From: Serpula lacrymans var. lacrymans S7.9
Taxonomy: Eukaryota; Basidiomycota; Agaricomycetes; Boletales; Serpulaceae
Direction: 5' to 3'
NCBI RefSeq assembly: GCF_000218685.1
Contig: NW_006763306.1
Location: 244,835 to 308,834, forward strand
DNA: 64,000 bases
Shown here: positions 1 to 11,628 of the stretch, piece after piece
Layout: each line of letters begins with the position of its first letter
Position numbering within the stretch: position 1 is the first letter of the stretch
Notes under the pieces: generated by a model
Told to the model about the DNA's origin: nothing
The model's input: only the letters and a program-made list of their open reading frames with translations
Database searches by the model: none
Translations under genes and position numbers: made by a program

Positions 1-2173
1 AATATGACATGCCGACTGGAAAACACAGTTCATTTTTCAGTGTCTAGGAGTTTGTAGGCTTGCTTTCCATGTGTGTAGCCAATCATTATGGCTTTGCACC
101 CCTTGGAGTAAAACTTCCCTTGCCTTTTGTCTTTTGGAATCAAGGCATATGCTTGGCATCCAAAAGGGCGAAACAAAGTTGGATCAACTCTCCTTTTAAA
201 CAGTATTTCATATGGGGTCTTTCCATGGAGTCCTGATGCTGGGCTGCGTGCTGTGATATATACAGCTGTTTGCATGGCATCTACCCAAAATGACTTTGGG
301 AGCTTGGAATCATGGAGCATAGTGGTTGCTAATGTAGTCAATGTCTGATTCATGCGTTCTGCAATGCCATTTTGTTCCGGAGTATCTGCAGCTGTAGTTT
401 CTTGGATGACACCATCTCCTCGGAGTTGATTTTTGAATGCATTGCCAGTATATTCTCCTCCCCCATCGCTCCGGAGGAATTCTGTGTATAGTGGAGTGAA
501 GTTTTCTTCTCCCAAATGAGTCCAGAAGAATGTTTGGACATCTTCTTTCCATTGCTTATATCGTTCCAGTGCTTCACTTTTATGTTTTAGGAAATATATC
601 CATGGAAATTTGGAGAAATCATCTACAATGATAATCCAGTACCGAAAACCCTCCCTGGAAGTTGGTTTGATTGGTCCTCCAACATCTGTGTGCACAATTT
701 GTATGGGGCGCTTGGCTCGGTTTCCTCTAGTGGACTTGAAAGGTAATTTCTTCATCTTTCCTAAAGCACAAGGTTCACAAAAATCCGGGGTTCCAGTAAG
801 GGTGTCTATGTCCTGGAGCTGTCTTTTTGTAACCATCTGTTGCAAGCGGTCCATTACAATGTGTCTCATTCTCCTGTGCAATAAATTTACATCTACTGCT
901 GCAAAAGCTGACTCCGGGTTGATTTTGGGTTTTGCTTGGATGTGATAAAGTCCTCGCTTGTGTAACGCAGTGAGGATAAGTTCCTCCTTTTTCCGAACTT
1001 CACAAGCATTTGACCCTGCTGGAAAAAGTGTTGATAACCCCGTTTTGGACAATTTGTGGACAGAGACGAGTGCTAACATGAAGTTTGGCACAAGTAAGAC
1101 ATTTGACAGTGCAATATTGTAGTCTTTTTTGCCAACAGTTGCTTGTAGGATTACTGTTCCAATGCCAATGGCATTTACAGAGGATTCATCCCCAAAACTG
1201 ATTGTCCTCGGAGGATGCAGAACATGGTATGTTCCTGGCTCAAACCAGGAGCGGTGAGGGACCATGTGGGATGTTGCTCCGGAGTCAATAATAATTGTTG
1301 TTTTGGTCTTATCGGGTTCCGACACAAGGTAAGCTTGAATGTGTTTAGCAAGTGGCTTGGAAATATGTACATGTTCCAATGCAATATGACTCTGTTCCTC
1401 CTCGAAGTCAGATCCAGATGATTGCTCCGCCGTATTTGCCTTTTCCTTCTTCCTTTGACCTTTTCCGGCTGACTGAAGTGTTTGACACTCCGAGGTGTTG
1501 TGTGTTTTGGCTTTGTGGAAGTCACACCACTTCTCCTCCGATTTGAGTGCTGATTTGGAACCTCCAGGGGCCTGTCCTGACTGTTGTGCAACTTCTGCAG
1601 TGATCCGGATCTCAACTGCATCAAAGGTAAGTTTATTTTCTTCAATCGTGTTGATTACCGATGACTGAAATATTTGCCATTCAGGAGTGCATGGGAGAGA
1701 TTGGAGAAGAGCGAAGGCCATGAGTTTGGTATCAACTCCTAGTTTCATTCCAGAGAGGTGTGAATCAATTGTCCGGATTTTTGCAATGTGGTCCTGGATA
1801 GGTGATGTCCCATCAACAATTTGGTGAGTTGCTGGAATGAATAGAAGGCCGAGGCGATGTTGGACGTCTGATGGAGTGAGACAAGTTTATCAAATAACTC
1901 CTTGGAGCTGGTGAGGTCTCCAGTCCTCATTAGGAGGGCATCAGAGATGTGGTCCTGGATGATTCCATGTGCCTTCTCATCCTTAAGTATCCAGGTGATC
2001 TCAGGATCCTCCGAGGAGGTAGGTTTTCCTGGTGAGGGCTTAAGCTCCTCTCCAGTAACAACCCGGAGAACTTTTTCCCGACGTAGCTTTGAGATGATCC
2101 GGAGTTTCCATATTTGAAAATTGTTGGGTCCAGTGAGAACTGGACATGCGGATGTATCGCGTGCTGTGGTCAT
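1..2173 (-). pseudogene. copia gag-pol polyprotein, broken and partial
   Basis: The start is ATG at 2173 (MTTARDTSACPVLTGPNNF). A gag N-terminal domain covers 2173 to about 1745, followed by a frameshift of about 4 nt relative to the sister copy near 1811-1820. The next frame (1748-30) holds the rest of gag with a C-X2-H-X4-H-X4-C knuckle-like motif, the retropepsin motif IIIDSGATSHM, the integrase zinc-binding region (LLHRRMRH...FCEPC) and the catalytic core (HTDVGG, SDGGGEY, TPEQNGIAERMNQT). TGA at 30-32 replaces an arginine codon. The domain order (gag, protease, integrase before RT) is that of Ty1/copia. The remainder lies beyond the window. Confidence 0.9.
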
Positions 2174-2230
2174 GGTTCCGAGGTTGCCGTTTCAAATAAG
2201 AATTATTTCCTGTGTAGCTTTTGCGCACCA

Positions 2231-2242
2231 GGGCTCATAACC
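2231..2242 (-). other. copia primer-binding site, tRNA-iMet anticodon-region type
   Basis: GGTTATGAGCCC (minus strand) abuts the LTR. Its complement GGGCTCATAACC matches the anticodon stem-loop of eukaryotic initiator tRNA-Met, the internal half-tRNA primer used by Drosophila copia and relatives. The tRNA match is from general knowledge, not an alignment. Confidence 0.75.
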
Positions 2243-2584
2243 TAATAAACCTAAGTGAAACTCAGCCGCTGCCCGAGAGGCTATAGAAACGACTTTATTA
2301 TTTACCTAAGTGAAACTACAATAGATGTTAGTTTAAGGTGATCTCTAATAAATGTAATGTAACATACCTCAGCCGCTGCCCGAGAGGCTATAGAAACGAC
2401 TGAGGTATTCCTATACTAAACCCCCTACTACTTATAGTCGGAGGTGCTACTCGCTACAGTATAATGACTCCTAGGAGTACAATTGTGCTCCTAGGAGAAC
2501 AATGGTTACTCCATGGAGTGGTGGCTATGCTCCATGGAGAACAATGGCTGCTTTGGCAGAGACCAGGTTTATCCGGTTTTGTCA
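2243..2584 (-). repeat. copia 5' LTR with internal tandem duplication
   Basis: The 342-bp LTR starts (minus strand) TGACAAAACCGG and ends TTATTA directly before the primer-binding site. The plus-strand family member has a 215-bp LTR. The excess comes from a duplicated block: a 33-bp segment occurs at 2261-2293 and again about 117 bp further on, with about 80 bp of diverged LTR-like sequence between. Four palindromes CTCC-NN-GGAG lie at 2468, 2488, 2509 and 2530. Confidence 0.88.
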
Positions 2585-5500
2585 TATCTCAATGAGATAT
2601 ATTAACTACGACTTACTGTAAAGTAATACATAGAGCTACCAAATGAATGTGCATATAACAGAGATATGAGATCAAAGAAACACAAACATCAGTGCTAGTA
2701 GTCCGTGGAATTGAGTTCTGTCGACGAGCATTTATTGCCAGGGGTCATCCAACATCATCCGTGTCACCAACTCGATACCCTCCTTTCTGTACGTGTCTTG
2801 TGTAATGTTGGCCGGAATTGAGCCATCTAGGAAAGTCAAGAGGTTGGGTGTCTCGTTCTTGTATTGAGGCCAGTTAATCCCTGTGTTTCCACTAGGATCA
2901 AGGTTTGCCACGAAACGGATTAAATAGTCTGTCATATCAGCAGAACCATAGATGATGTCTATGTCTGAACCATGGAACTACATCGAGATTATCAGTTTAG
3001 AATCTCGAGGGAGGTTAGAGCATCCTCTTACAGCGCCAAACCCGGGAGTATCCTTCATCCGTTTGCTGACTGATTACCAATCCTTAGCCAACAAACTTGG
3101 GGTCAATTATGTCAAGACTCACGGAAAGACCAGATCTTTCGGTGGCCAGAACGTGCCTGCAAGAGGAACCGGCGAGGGCCTTGGAAATTGATATCACCAA
3201 GGAAGGCGGCTACACGCTTGAACTGCGGCGTCACCGTGTTGTTGTTGCCAGTATTAAAAGGGGAGCCGTCCGCAGGAGTGACAGGATACAGCTCCATTAC
3301 TTTGTCCAAGGTCGAGTTAGATACATGAGGTGACCAATAAGTTGTAATGTAGACTCGGAGTTCCTGCTCAGTTCTGTGAGAGTAGAATGAGCCATCTGTC
3401 AGGCTCGTATGGGGAGACCCGCAACCTACGTAATATTAAGAGAGGCGTACGAGAAAGGAGTGGCCTCATCGTCACAGTCTCCTGTAGATTTTGTGAGACA
3501 ACGTATGCATATTAAATTGATGCTCGCACCATTTACAAAAGATACATTCGCCACAGAACCCTCTTTGATCAGAGTTTGAGGGTTGTCAACAAGGAAAACG
3601 CCGTCAGGACGAGGCATCCAGGGCAAGATGGGAGCCTAATGCACATAACGATATCAGTTCTACAATCCAGCATCCAGCGGTACCATAAGCAACAACATAC
3701 CTGGTAATCATAAAAGGTAGGAACATTATCAATCGCGCTCTTGAGAGTGCCGTAAGGTGCTTCTCGGAGGCATTGCAGAGTGTCAGACGAATTTGAGCAA
3801 CCTGTGTCCTTGACCATGGTATCGTAGTATGGCTGGCCACCTTTCATGCCGCTGACGGGGAGTTGAGAGCCAGAGTTCATGTACGCACCGCGGAATAGTC
3901 CTTCATTGTCGCCTCCATTTGTGATCATGTGGTATACAATAGAAGTAGAACCTGCGCTTTGGCCCCAGCTAAACATAAACTCTGTCTTAATAATTGTTCT
4001 GTCGACTATGATGGAAACGAGGGACTCACATCGTAACTTTACTAGGGTCACCACCGAATGAGCTGATGTATTGCTGTACCCATCTCAGGGCCTGACGTTC
4101 TAAGTAGACCGATGTGGAGACCGAAATTTGCTACACCTGCATCCATGACTTCTTTCCCAGCCAAAAAGCCAAATCCTAAACAAGTTGATCGTTTTGCGAC
4201 TTTCTGATAGATTTAACACATTGCTTACCATTCAATCTGCAGTTCACAGTAAGATAGGTGCTAAAGGCTGCTGCCACAACCTGTAAGACTCACCGGTAGT
4301 TTAAGCTGACATAGATGACAGGCTCATTAAGTGCAAGAGACCTGTTGACAATAACGTCTCCCGGGTATCTGAAAGTACCATAAGCTCAAAGCAATAATAA
4401 GAGCGAGTGTATGAAAAGCTAACGTGGATGCACCGCCGACCGCGAAACCACCTGAGGAGATAACACTTCAATTGACTGACTGAAATAGTTGCTATCATCT
4501 CTTACCTCCAAAGAACCACTAAATATTGAGCACCACATTAGTAACAAAACACCGAAGCTGCCAGGGGTTTAATACGCACCACAACTACAGGTAATTTTGA
4601 GTTTGTAGTGGCACTGGCTGGCGTGTAAACATTTATCGTAAGACCTGTACAAGAAATATATTCAGCTTTTGAACGCCATCAGTCTCAGTATAGAATAACA
4701 CACAATCCTCGCTCTGTGCGCCGCCGTCTGCAGCTAGAGCGGTGAGAATAGCTTCCGTTTCAGCAGTTAAATTCCCAGGGACTGTGACCGTCTGTTGTGG
4801 ACAACTAGGTCCGTAGGCTGAAGCGTTATAAGTACCGTTGTAGGGCGAGATGGCTTGAGGAAGATGGAAGCGGAGATCGCCAACACTACGTTATTTAGTT
4901 CATGAAGTTGGCGAGAAAATAGAGCTGCTCACGGAGGTTGCACGTAAGGTATACCCAAGAACGCCGAAACGCTCCCGTTAGTGGTGCCAGTAAAGATGGC
5001 ATCATCCAAAGTCACGGATGGTGGAGAACTTTGTGGCACAGGAGTACCCGCGACCATCCCACAAAGAATGGCGGCAGATAAGACGCTCCGAAACACCATC
5101 TGCGCTGAAGATAGTATAGAAAGATGCGCGAGCTAGTTTTGTGATGGCTTAAACACAGAGATTAAGAATAAAAGGGATCGAACTTGAAAGAAATAGTTGG
5201 ATAGGTAAAAGTTGTACAACGAATTTCCCAAAAGTTTTGTTATCTGGGCTTTATACCTCTGTTATCACAAGTTCATCCGGGTTATGACTCAAATTTGTTT
5301 CTGATGGAGCATGTTGGCTGTGGCAAATCGTCAAATGAATCTCCCCAGTCAGACAAAATTACTGCGTCGATATCTAAAAATATAGTCAGTCAGATTACAC
5401 TGGAGTAAGCTTACCAGTTACTATAGACCAGTTTGACCCGAGCTTCATCCGAATGCGGCAAGCACATGTTTTCCGGCGGCACGGAACGCGGAAAACACAG

Positions 5501-5598
5501 CGCTGACACTGCCTTGATGCCATATATGGGGTTTTATGTCGATCCTTGGGCAGTTCGACGTTCCCGAAACATGGACGATTGTTAATTGCTGATCCCAA
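2585..5598 (-). repeat. left arm of an approximately 3-kb inverted duplication
   Basis: The segment matches 46800-49797 in inverted orientation throughout: the 3' flank of the esterase (2590-2680 against 49690-49797), all exons and introns, the promoter region, and about 200 bp of upstream sequence ending near 5598 / 46800. The intervening 41 kb is unique. The copia LTR truncates the homology at 2584. Confidence 0.88.
2732..5099 (-). pseudogene. type-B carboxylesterase/lipase (COesterase family), decayed
   Basis: The sequence is that of a secreted serine ester hydrolase. It starts at 5099 (MVFRSVLSAAILCGM, a signal peptide) and ends in DDPWQ-stop at 2732. Visible family marks are the first conserved block AFLGIPYVQPP, GDLRFHLPQA, PSCPQQ, the oxyanion-hole glycine run, the nucleophile elbow WGQSAGS (about 3960), and HGSDIDIIYG carrying the catalytic His (about 2965) behind a normal AG acceptor. 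The coding region has about eight short introns. The lesion is at about 4105-4130: the intron before the block equivalent to QRQALRWVQ has lost its donor and the preceding codon through a deletion of about 45 nt, leaving only its 3' tail, so the reading frame cannot be restored by normal splicing. The GESAG to GQSAG change is tolerated in some relatives. Confidence 0.82.
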
Positions 5599-5599
5599 A

Positions 5600-6071
5600 A
5601 TACAGGTGAGTCTCTTATGACGATGATTTTATGTGAAATTATAGAAGCATTGTCTGATATGAGTTCTCCATGAGCTATGTGGCGCTTGCTGAATGATACC
5701 GACAGGGTAGCATACTACGCCCTTCCAGTCACCTATGCAAGTTGTGAATGTCAGCGAAGACATTCTCCAAATGCAATGTAAGCTCCGAGGCGTAGCTTTT
5801 ATATTCTAACCTTTCTTGTCGTCGTGTTCAATCGTAGCGATCTTGTTATGTCCTCATATTCGAGCAATGGAGTTTCCGCTCACATTTCAAGTTTGCCTGC
5901 AGAATTTTCAAGTTCAACTTAAGGATGAAGTTATGGATATTATGAGCAAGATATACAAAGGTTGGTCTCCTAGCAGACTAAAGTAAAATAACAAGGGAAC
6001 TGATACAATAACATGAATAGAAGAAAACACGAACTGGGACGAGACGAAATGCAGCTATGGATATCGAGCCG
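5600..6071. other. intergenic, no gene seen
   Basis: This is unique sequence between the inverted-duplication arm and the 3' end of the DUF2235 gene. No reading frame, repeat or RNA gene is recognisable. Confidence 0.6.
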
Positions 6072-8290
6072 TCAACTTAATCCGCGAGGTCCTGTCACAT
6101 ATTTTCCAATGCAATCAAGGCTAGTCAACCCATTTGGGTTCGACCTTCAACTTAGCCTTAGGCCAATATTTGCCATCTTTCAGCCCTTCTGCCTCCATGC
6201 GAATCTTGACAGTTCTATGGAACTTGACTCCATCCTTCTTTTGTCTCGGGATGTGCCGTCCAGCACCCATGTTTATTCTAAAAACATGGACAAATCGTCA
6301 GAAGACCCATAATGAAGGCGATATCTTGAAAATAAAAATACACACTGATACTCCTGTGTCCAAGAATTATCGTTGTCCTTCTGGTAGTGATTTTTCTGTG
6401 GAAGGACTTCAAGTATCCACCACCCCTTCAGGAGTACCAGTTGGTCGTAATGCGGACTCAGCGCATCTGCTAGGTCTTCGTCCTCTTCGTTCACGAACTC
6501 CCCACCATCACTGTAGGTTACCATCGTACGATCGTCCGTCACCACCCAAGGTACCTTGAGCGGGGGAGAGCGGCAAGCAGGACTCTGATATAATGGAGGC
6601 GGTCGTGGAAGGACCTCTGGGTAAAGTCTATCGGGGTCAAGCCCGACTTTGGGGAATATAGACTTGTGGAAGAGAATGCCAGTTTTGGCCAAGAAACACT
6701 GGCGAAGCATCCAACGAAGAGGGATACGTGCAAGACTGTAACGTGTACCATTGACGACTGATCCACCTCCGACATCTATGATTAAAGCGAACATGAGTCA
6801 ATTAAGCTATATCAAGCGACGCATATACGTGCCAGTATGACATCCCGAAAACCACACCTCCTCGACGTCGGTAGTCGTATCAGTGTCCTCAGAATATCGG
6901 CGTTCAAGGTCATGTAGGTTGGCCTTGTGATGGACTTTCTTACTGCGTGGCATCTCATGACGCTTGACGCCTAGCTCTTTATCCTTTTCCGTTGGATGGC
7001 TCCATGTGTTCGGATTGAAGCGACTGGAAAGGTGATGCAAATTGAACAGAAGGTAAAAATGAGAAAGAGAACGTGTATCCACTCACGCGCGATGCTCGTC
7101 CAGTGATATTGCATGTCGGAAGTACTTGATATTGTCGCTCACTTTCGTAAACGGCAAACGGCGAGGTATTAGTCCTACAGCACTGACAGTATCCCTGAAA
7201 GTATGATATTTCTCAATCAACTTGAGAATTATGTATAAATCACAACCAAACGTACCACACACCAACGAATTCGATTTCAACATTGATCGAGAAGGCACGC
7301 TTGAACGCTGTGCTTTGTTTCCAGCCAGTTTCGTCATCACGCGAATACATATTGTATGCAAAAGGAACTTGTTGATGATTGCACACAGGAAGAAGTCCGA
7401 CCTGAGCAGCACGACCATCAGTTTTAGTGAGTTGATATAAGGCTTATAATGCTTGAATCCTAACATACCTTGTGAATCCTAGAATGAAAATAGGTCAATA
7501 GATATTCGTAATCTTGATCGTTGGTCACTCACATTCCAGCCAGAGCACGAGCGGTGTATGCCCCCCGAGAAAAGCCAAAGATACAGATCTTGTCACCAGC
7601 TTGATCTGATAATACTTTCAGTACACCCGTCTACAAGTAGAAGTCATGAGAAATTTGGCATACAATTCTGCATCAAAAACTCGTATCCGCCTGTGTAGCG
7701 CATCGTGAGCTTTGTTTAAAATGGAAAGGAAATAAATATATAGCTTACCCATAACATGGGCATTGAGATGAACTCCAACCATCATATCCCAAGTTTTTGA
7801 TAAACCGGCCATGAAAGGAGTTGCGATCTCCGGTATAGTGTATGTCCCAATACCGGCCTAATGGGCATTGGTTTAAGGTGAGTCTTTGAAACGGGCTTGG
7901 ATTGATAACCAAAAAAAATCAAGTGTACCTGATAGTAAACCATCTGTTGACTCATATCATCTTTCTTCAGCATCGAAAAGAACTGGATGATGTTGGAGTT
8001 CTACATATATGAGATCAGCTATATATCCCTAACACATGGAGAAATTTGAGACGCACATCAGCATCGAACTGATCTCCGGTTCCATCGAAACATAGAACAA
8101 GAGTACGATGTTCGTGAGTTTCTGGAATAATATCGTCCATATGATATTTGTCCGACCCTGCTGGCGACGCCTGAAAATCCTTGTTGGATGCAGGAGGTGA
8201 ACTAGTGTTCGGAAAATCTTGGTAGTCGCCGTCGATAACGACAGGGTCAAGCAAAGGTCGTGTCGAATTGGCGGATGATTGTGTAGCCAT
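6072..8290 (-). CDS. DUF2235 (T6SS Tle1-like) alpha/beta hydrolase
   Basis: A predicted serine hydrolase of the fungal DUF2235 / Tle1-like phospholipase family. In order: a Ser/Thr-rich N-terminus, the conserved strand RTLVLCFDGTGDQFDAD (about 8085), YTIPEIATP, the nucleophile elbow GFSRGAYTARALAG (7540-7590), GVWDTVSAVG (about 7170-7195), and WFSGCHTDVGGG with the catalytic Asp. The C-terminal INMGAGRHIPRQKKDGVKFH runs to the stop at 6072-6074. At least seven short introns are implied; the last one splices GAGTATCA|GTGTGT to TTTTTAG|AATAAAC, which restores the frame. ATG 8290 is the first in-frame Met; the frame stays open upstream to about 8422 without another ATG, so an upstream exon is possible. 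Substrate and location are unknown. No lesion is seen. Confidence 0.85.
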
Positions 8291-9141
8291 GGCGGAACTG
8301 CTACCTTGTGACAGGAAGGACAAGGGAGACGCTGACTGACGGTCTGGTATTTGTTTATATACTTGCAATTGATCCTTAGACGCTATATCTTGGCTTTCAT
8401 AAGAAGCCTCGGATCCGAACAATCACCCGATGTCGGTGTAAATTGCAAAGAACGTTTGATCTTCTGGCCGCTTCCCTATCGCTGAGCTCATGACAAGCCC
8501 CACAGTAACAGCATGCACTAGGCCAGCACCGTATTCAACACGTCGTTACACTGAGTCCTTTCATTCCTTGGAGGCAAAAAACGACAATCATTTGCGCCCA
8601 GCGGAAGTTTTTTTTTTATCATGATCATTAAGGCGTTAATTGCTTCCGCATCACTCCGAGATGTCAGACGGAAGAAATCAGCTGCGACGAGAGTTCCAAA
8701 CATCGCAAACCTGCTGACTGAGGCGCTTTCGTGCACTCCCAGGCAAGCAAGACTTGAGCTAATCTAGCACTCTTCGAATTAGATTTATGTACAAGGCGTC
8801 ACGGTTATCACGAAGCCGCTTTCTGTAGTCCTCGAATGGATTTATTTGGATACTTCGTCCGCGCTGTTCCCATTGATTAAGCTTGCTTACCATATGAGTC
8901 GGTCGCTGGACTCGCCGTTAGGCCAGATACTGAAGCTGTGCACAAAATTAACGTTGCAAATACCGGTCCTCCGCAAATTTAAGTGAGACGGAGTAACGGA
9001 AGTAACTCGTCGGTACTTGGGTTAGGGTTGCGCACAAACAGCTGCAAAGAACGCGCTTTTGACAAACGCACCGCGTTATCCAACTTCGAACCGCCATCGT
9101 ACATCGCACGCATATAACGAGAATACCGAACCGGAAAAGCA
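8291..9141. other. divergent intergenic region / shared promoter
   Basis: The segment between the DUF2235 (-) and Hos3-like (+) starts probably holds both promoters and 5' leaders. A short ATG reading frame on the minus strand (from about 8490, 22 codons) ends just upstream of the open N-terminal extension of the DUF2235 gene. It may be an upstream ORF or a first exon; I cannot decide. Confidence 0.5.
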
Positions 9142-11499
9142 ATGCATCCCACAACAGGTCTGGCAGATCCAGACAACACACACGTACAATCCGAACAGGA
9201 ACCGACTATGGGTGGACACCAATCTGAGGATAACAAGATTAATCAGTCTGAACGGGTAATAGAAGCCCAAGCACATGTGGAAACGTCCCAAACGTCATAT
9301 TTCCCGGGAACATCAAAGAAAGCGTCAATAGTTATACAAGATGAATGTCTTCAGCATCGTTTCATCCGTTCACGAGACTCATCAAGTATCGTCGAACGGC
9401 CAGAGCGCATACGGGCTGTCAAAGTTGGTGTAGCCGCAGCCATAGCCCGTCTTGAGGAAATACAAGACACACATGGCGGTATTAGTCCTACTCCTGCGAA
9501 AGTCACCCAGGCTACATCAGATCCTGACGATCTGATAGCTGCACTTGGTCGTATGAACCTTGCTGCAGACCCTGCCCAACCTCGTATACCGTCCCTATCT
9601 ATTCTAAAAAGTCACGCTACAGTAAATCTGCTAGACGACCCGGCGACAAAATTTATTCACGGCGATGTTGATGGAGACGTTTATTTGCAAAACTTGAAGA
9701 ATTGGGCTAAGGAAAGCCAAGATAATATCTTAAAGAACGGGTCTGAAATTCCCTCAAATTTACCTCAACTTGACTTGTATTGTATGCTTCCATGTTAAAC
9801 GTCAAGGTTGGACGCTATTGAAGCTCGAATTGTACAGTATCTCCTGGTTCCATTGATGCTATTCAAGGCGCTGTGGGAGCCGTCTGCGAAGCTGTTGACA
9901 CCGTTATAAATTCCACTCGCCAGCATATAGACGTCAAAGATCACGCCCATCGCGTTTTCGTGGCCATCAGGCCTCCAGGACACCACTGTGGTGAAGATAC
10001 ACCTTGTGGCTTTTGTTTCGTCAACAATGTTGCTGTCGGTGCTGCACATGGTACAATTGATTTTTAGTACTGAAGTTCATTTCTAATCGATTTACTCAGC
10101 ACATTTGAAGCATGGCATTCGGCGTATCCTCATATTTGACATAGATTTACATCATGGTGAATTATTTGTCACCCAGATCGACTATTAGTTTCTTACTTGC
10201 ATCGCCACAATAGGAAATGGCACTCAATCTATTATCTGGCAGATCAATGAAGAAACATATCGACAAACACTAGAGTCTGAATATGCTCCATCAGACACAT
10301 CGCCTAAAACTGGTCCTCAGATTTATTATGGTTCAATCCATGACATCTTGTCATTTCCTTGTGAAGTAGGTTTCCTGGCTTCTTCCTAGTCTCTCCTTTA
10401 AAACCCATGACTATCGTAAGGACGGGAATATGCAATGTGTACAAGCCGCATCGACATGTCTACATGGTCCTCATGGACAACATATCGAGAATATCCATAT
10501 ACAGGCTTATGAGTCGAATGATCAGTTTTGGGAGTTATATCGAACCCAATACACCAAAATATTCACTAGGGCTGAAGAATTCCTTGACAAGACTGGCGGA
10601 CCCGGTGATGACGTCCTTGTTCTCCTAAGGTGCAGTATTTTGTGAGATTTCTGACTATTACACGCTGACCTGGTTGTCATTCGATTAGCTCTGGATTCGA
10701 TGCATGTGAACATGAGGGCGGATCTATGTCAAGACACAAACGAAATGTGCCTGCCTCTTTTTACTACCGCTTTACCCGTGACGCGTGTGCTTTCGCCGAC
10801 CGCTATGCTCAAGGCAGGATTGTTAGCGTTCTAGAGGGTGGGTACAGTGACCGTGCCTTGATAAGTGGTGCGATGGCCCATATGTGTGGATTGGTCGACA
10901 TACAAACTCCAGGAGCTGTAGTTGACGAGGAGTGGTGGAGTGCAGAGAATTTGGACAAGGTAATGCCTATCTTTCTTCTTTGGTATGGAACCATCACGTC
11001 ATCATTTCTGACACACTGCTTGCAGCTGGAAAAAGCGACGAAGAAACGAAAAGGGGGCCGACAATCAGCGGCGAATTCTCCAGAGCCATGGCTGGATCGT
11101 GCCCTATCGGTCTTTACAACTCTAGAAGCCGGTGCTTCTCAAAACATGACGCCGTCGTCTTCCCGAAACACTTTCATTCCTCCTACATCTATGACATTAC
11201 GGGACAGAAGAAAACCTTCATCTAAACTCGCAGAAACTCAGTCTAGCGCTACTTCAAGCTCAGGTTCACCAACGTTGCCCCAATCTAAGCGCGGAGACAA
11301 AGATGGAAGCGAGAAGACAAATAATTTGCAACTGCCACCATCAACTTCATCATCTTCGTCCGACATCACGGACAGTTCAAGTGACGTAGCCCCTAACTCC
11401 ACAGGGCTTCCAATCTCCGCTGTTGAAGAAGTCATAGTTCCGGCGAAGAAGCTTCCAAGAGTTATCTTGAAGGTCGGCCCTCCCCCTTCTATGTCATAG
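9142..11499 (+). CDS. HOS3: Hos3-like histone deacetylase
   Basis: A zinc-dependent lysine deacetylase of the fungal Hos3 branch (class II-like). Catalytic-domain motifs in order: DECLQHRFIRSR, VERPERIRAVKVG, DLYLSPGS across the first intron, the active-site block IRPPGHHCGEDTPCGFC (about 9965-10020), metal-binding DIDLHHGNGTQ spanning an intron, GFDACEHEGG (second metal Asp), and VSVLEGGYSD. A Ser-rich, basic C-terminal tail of about 150 residues follows. I infer introns at about 9787-9840, 10051-10099, 10158-10215, 10367-10421, 10629-10688 and 10960-11025; each keeps frame. ATG 9142 is used; ATG 9208 is an alternative. Expected role: deacetylation of histones and possibly other proteins, as for yeast Hos3. 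Confidence 0.93.
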
Positions 11500-11628
11500 A
11501 TCCGACATCAAGCAGTCTTTGAACAATAGCTATTTATTTATGGGGGGATGCTATATAATATACCCGAATGCCTGCTATACCAAGTACAGTACTGTGTTTC
11601 GCTCTATATGTGTTCTTGTACCAAGGCT

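Larger units (their letters stand above)
1..2584 (-). mobile_element. Ty1/copia LTR retrotransposon, 5' part, cut by the window edge
   Basis: This is the upstream part of a copia element read on the minus strand: LTR (2243-2584), primer-binding site, gag, protease and most of the integrase. RT, RNase H and the 3' LTR lie outside the window. It belongs to the same family as the complete copy at 51380-56769; the two match closely over gag, protease and integrase. It is inactive as read, because gag is frameshifted near 1811-1820 and there is an in-frame TGA at 30-32 where the other copy has CGA. Unlike the other copy it keeps the protease triad (D-S-G-A) and the second integrase aspartate. It lies at the outer edge of the left esterase arm: the right arm continues past the corresponding point (about 49797), so the insertion probably post-dates that duplication. 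Confidence 0.93.

Noticed and set aside
1..2173. Small plus-strand open frames within the copia region (e.g. 610-945)
   Set aside because: They are antisense shadows of the gag-pol coding strand.
2261..2401. Possible hammerhead or other self-cleaving ribozyme in the LTR (GAAACGAC plus CTGAGG)
   Set aside because: The invariant CTGATGA box of hammerheads is missing, and I could not fit a twister or HDV-like core. Only a simple stem is supported.
8291..8422. N-terminal extension of the DUF2235 protein starting at 8422
   Set aside because: The codon at 8422 is TTG. Without an upstream exon the first usable start is ATG 8290; left as an uncertainty.
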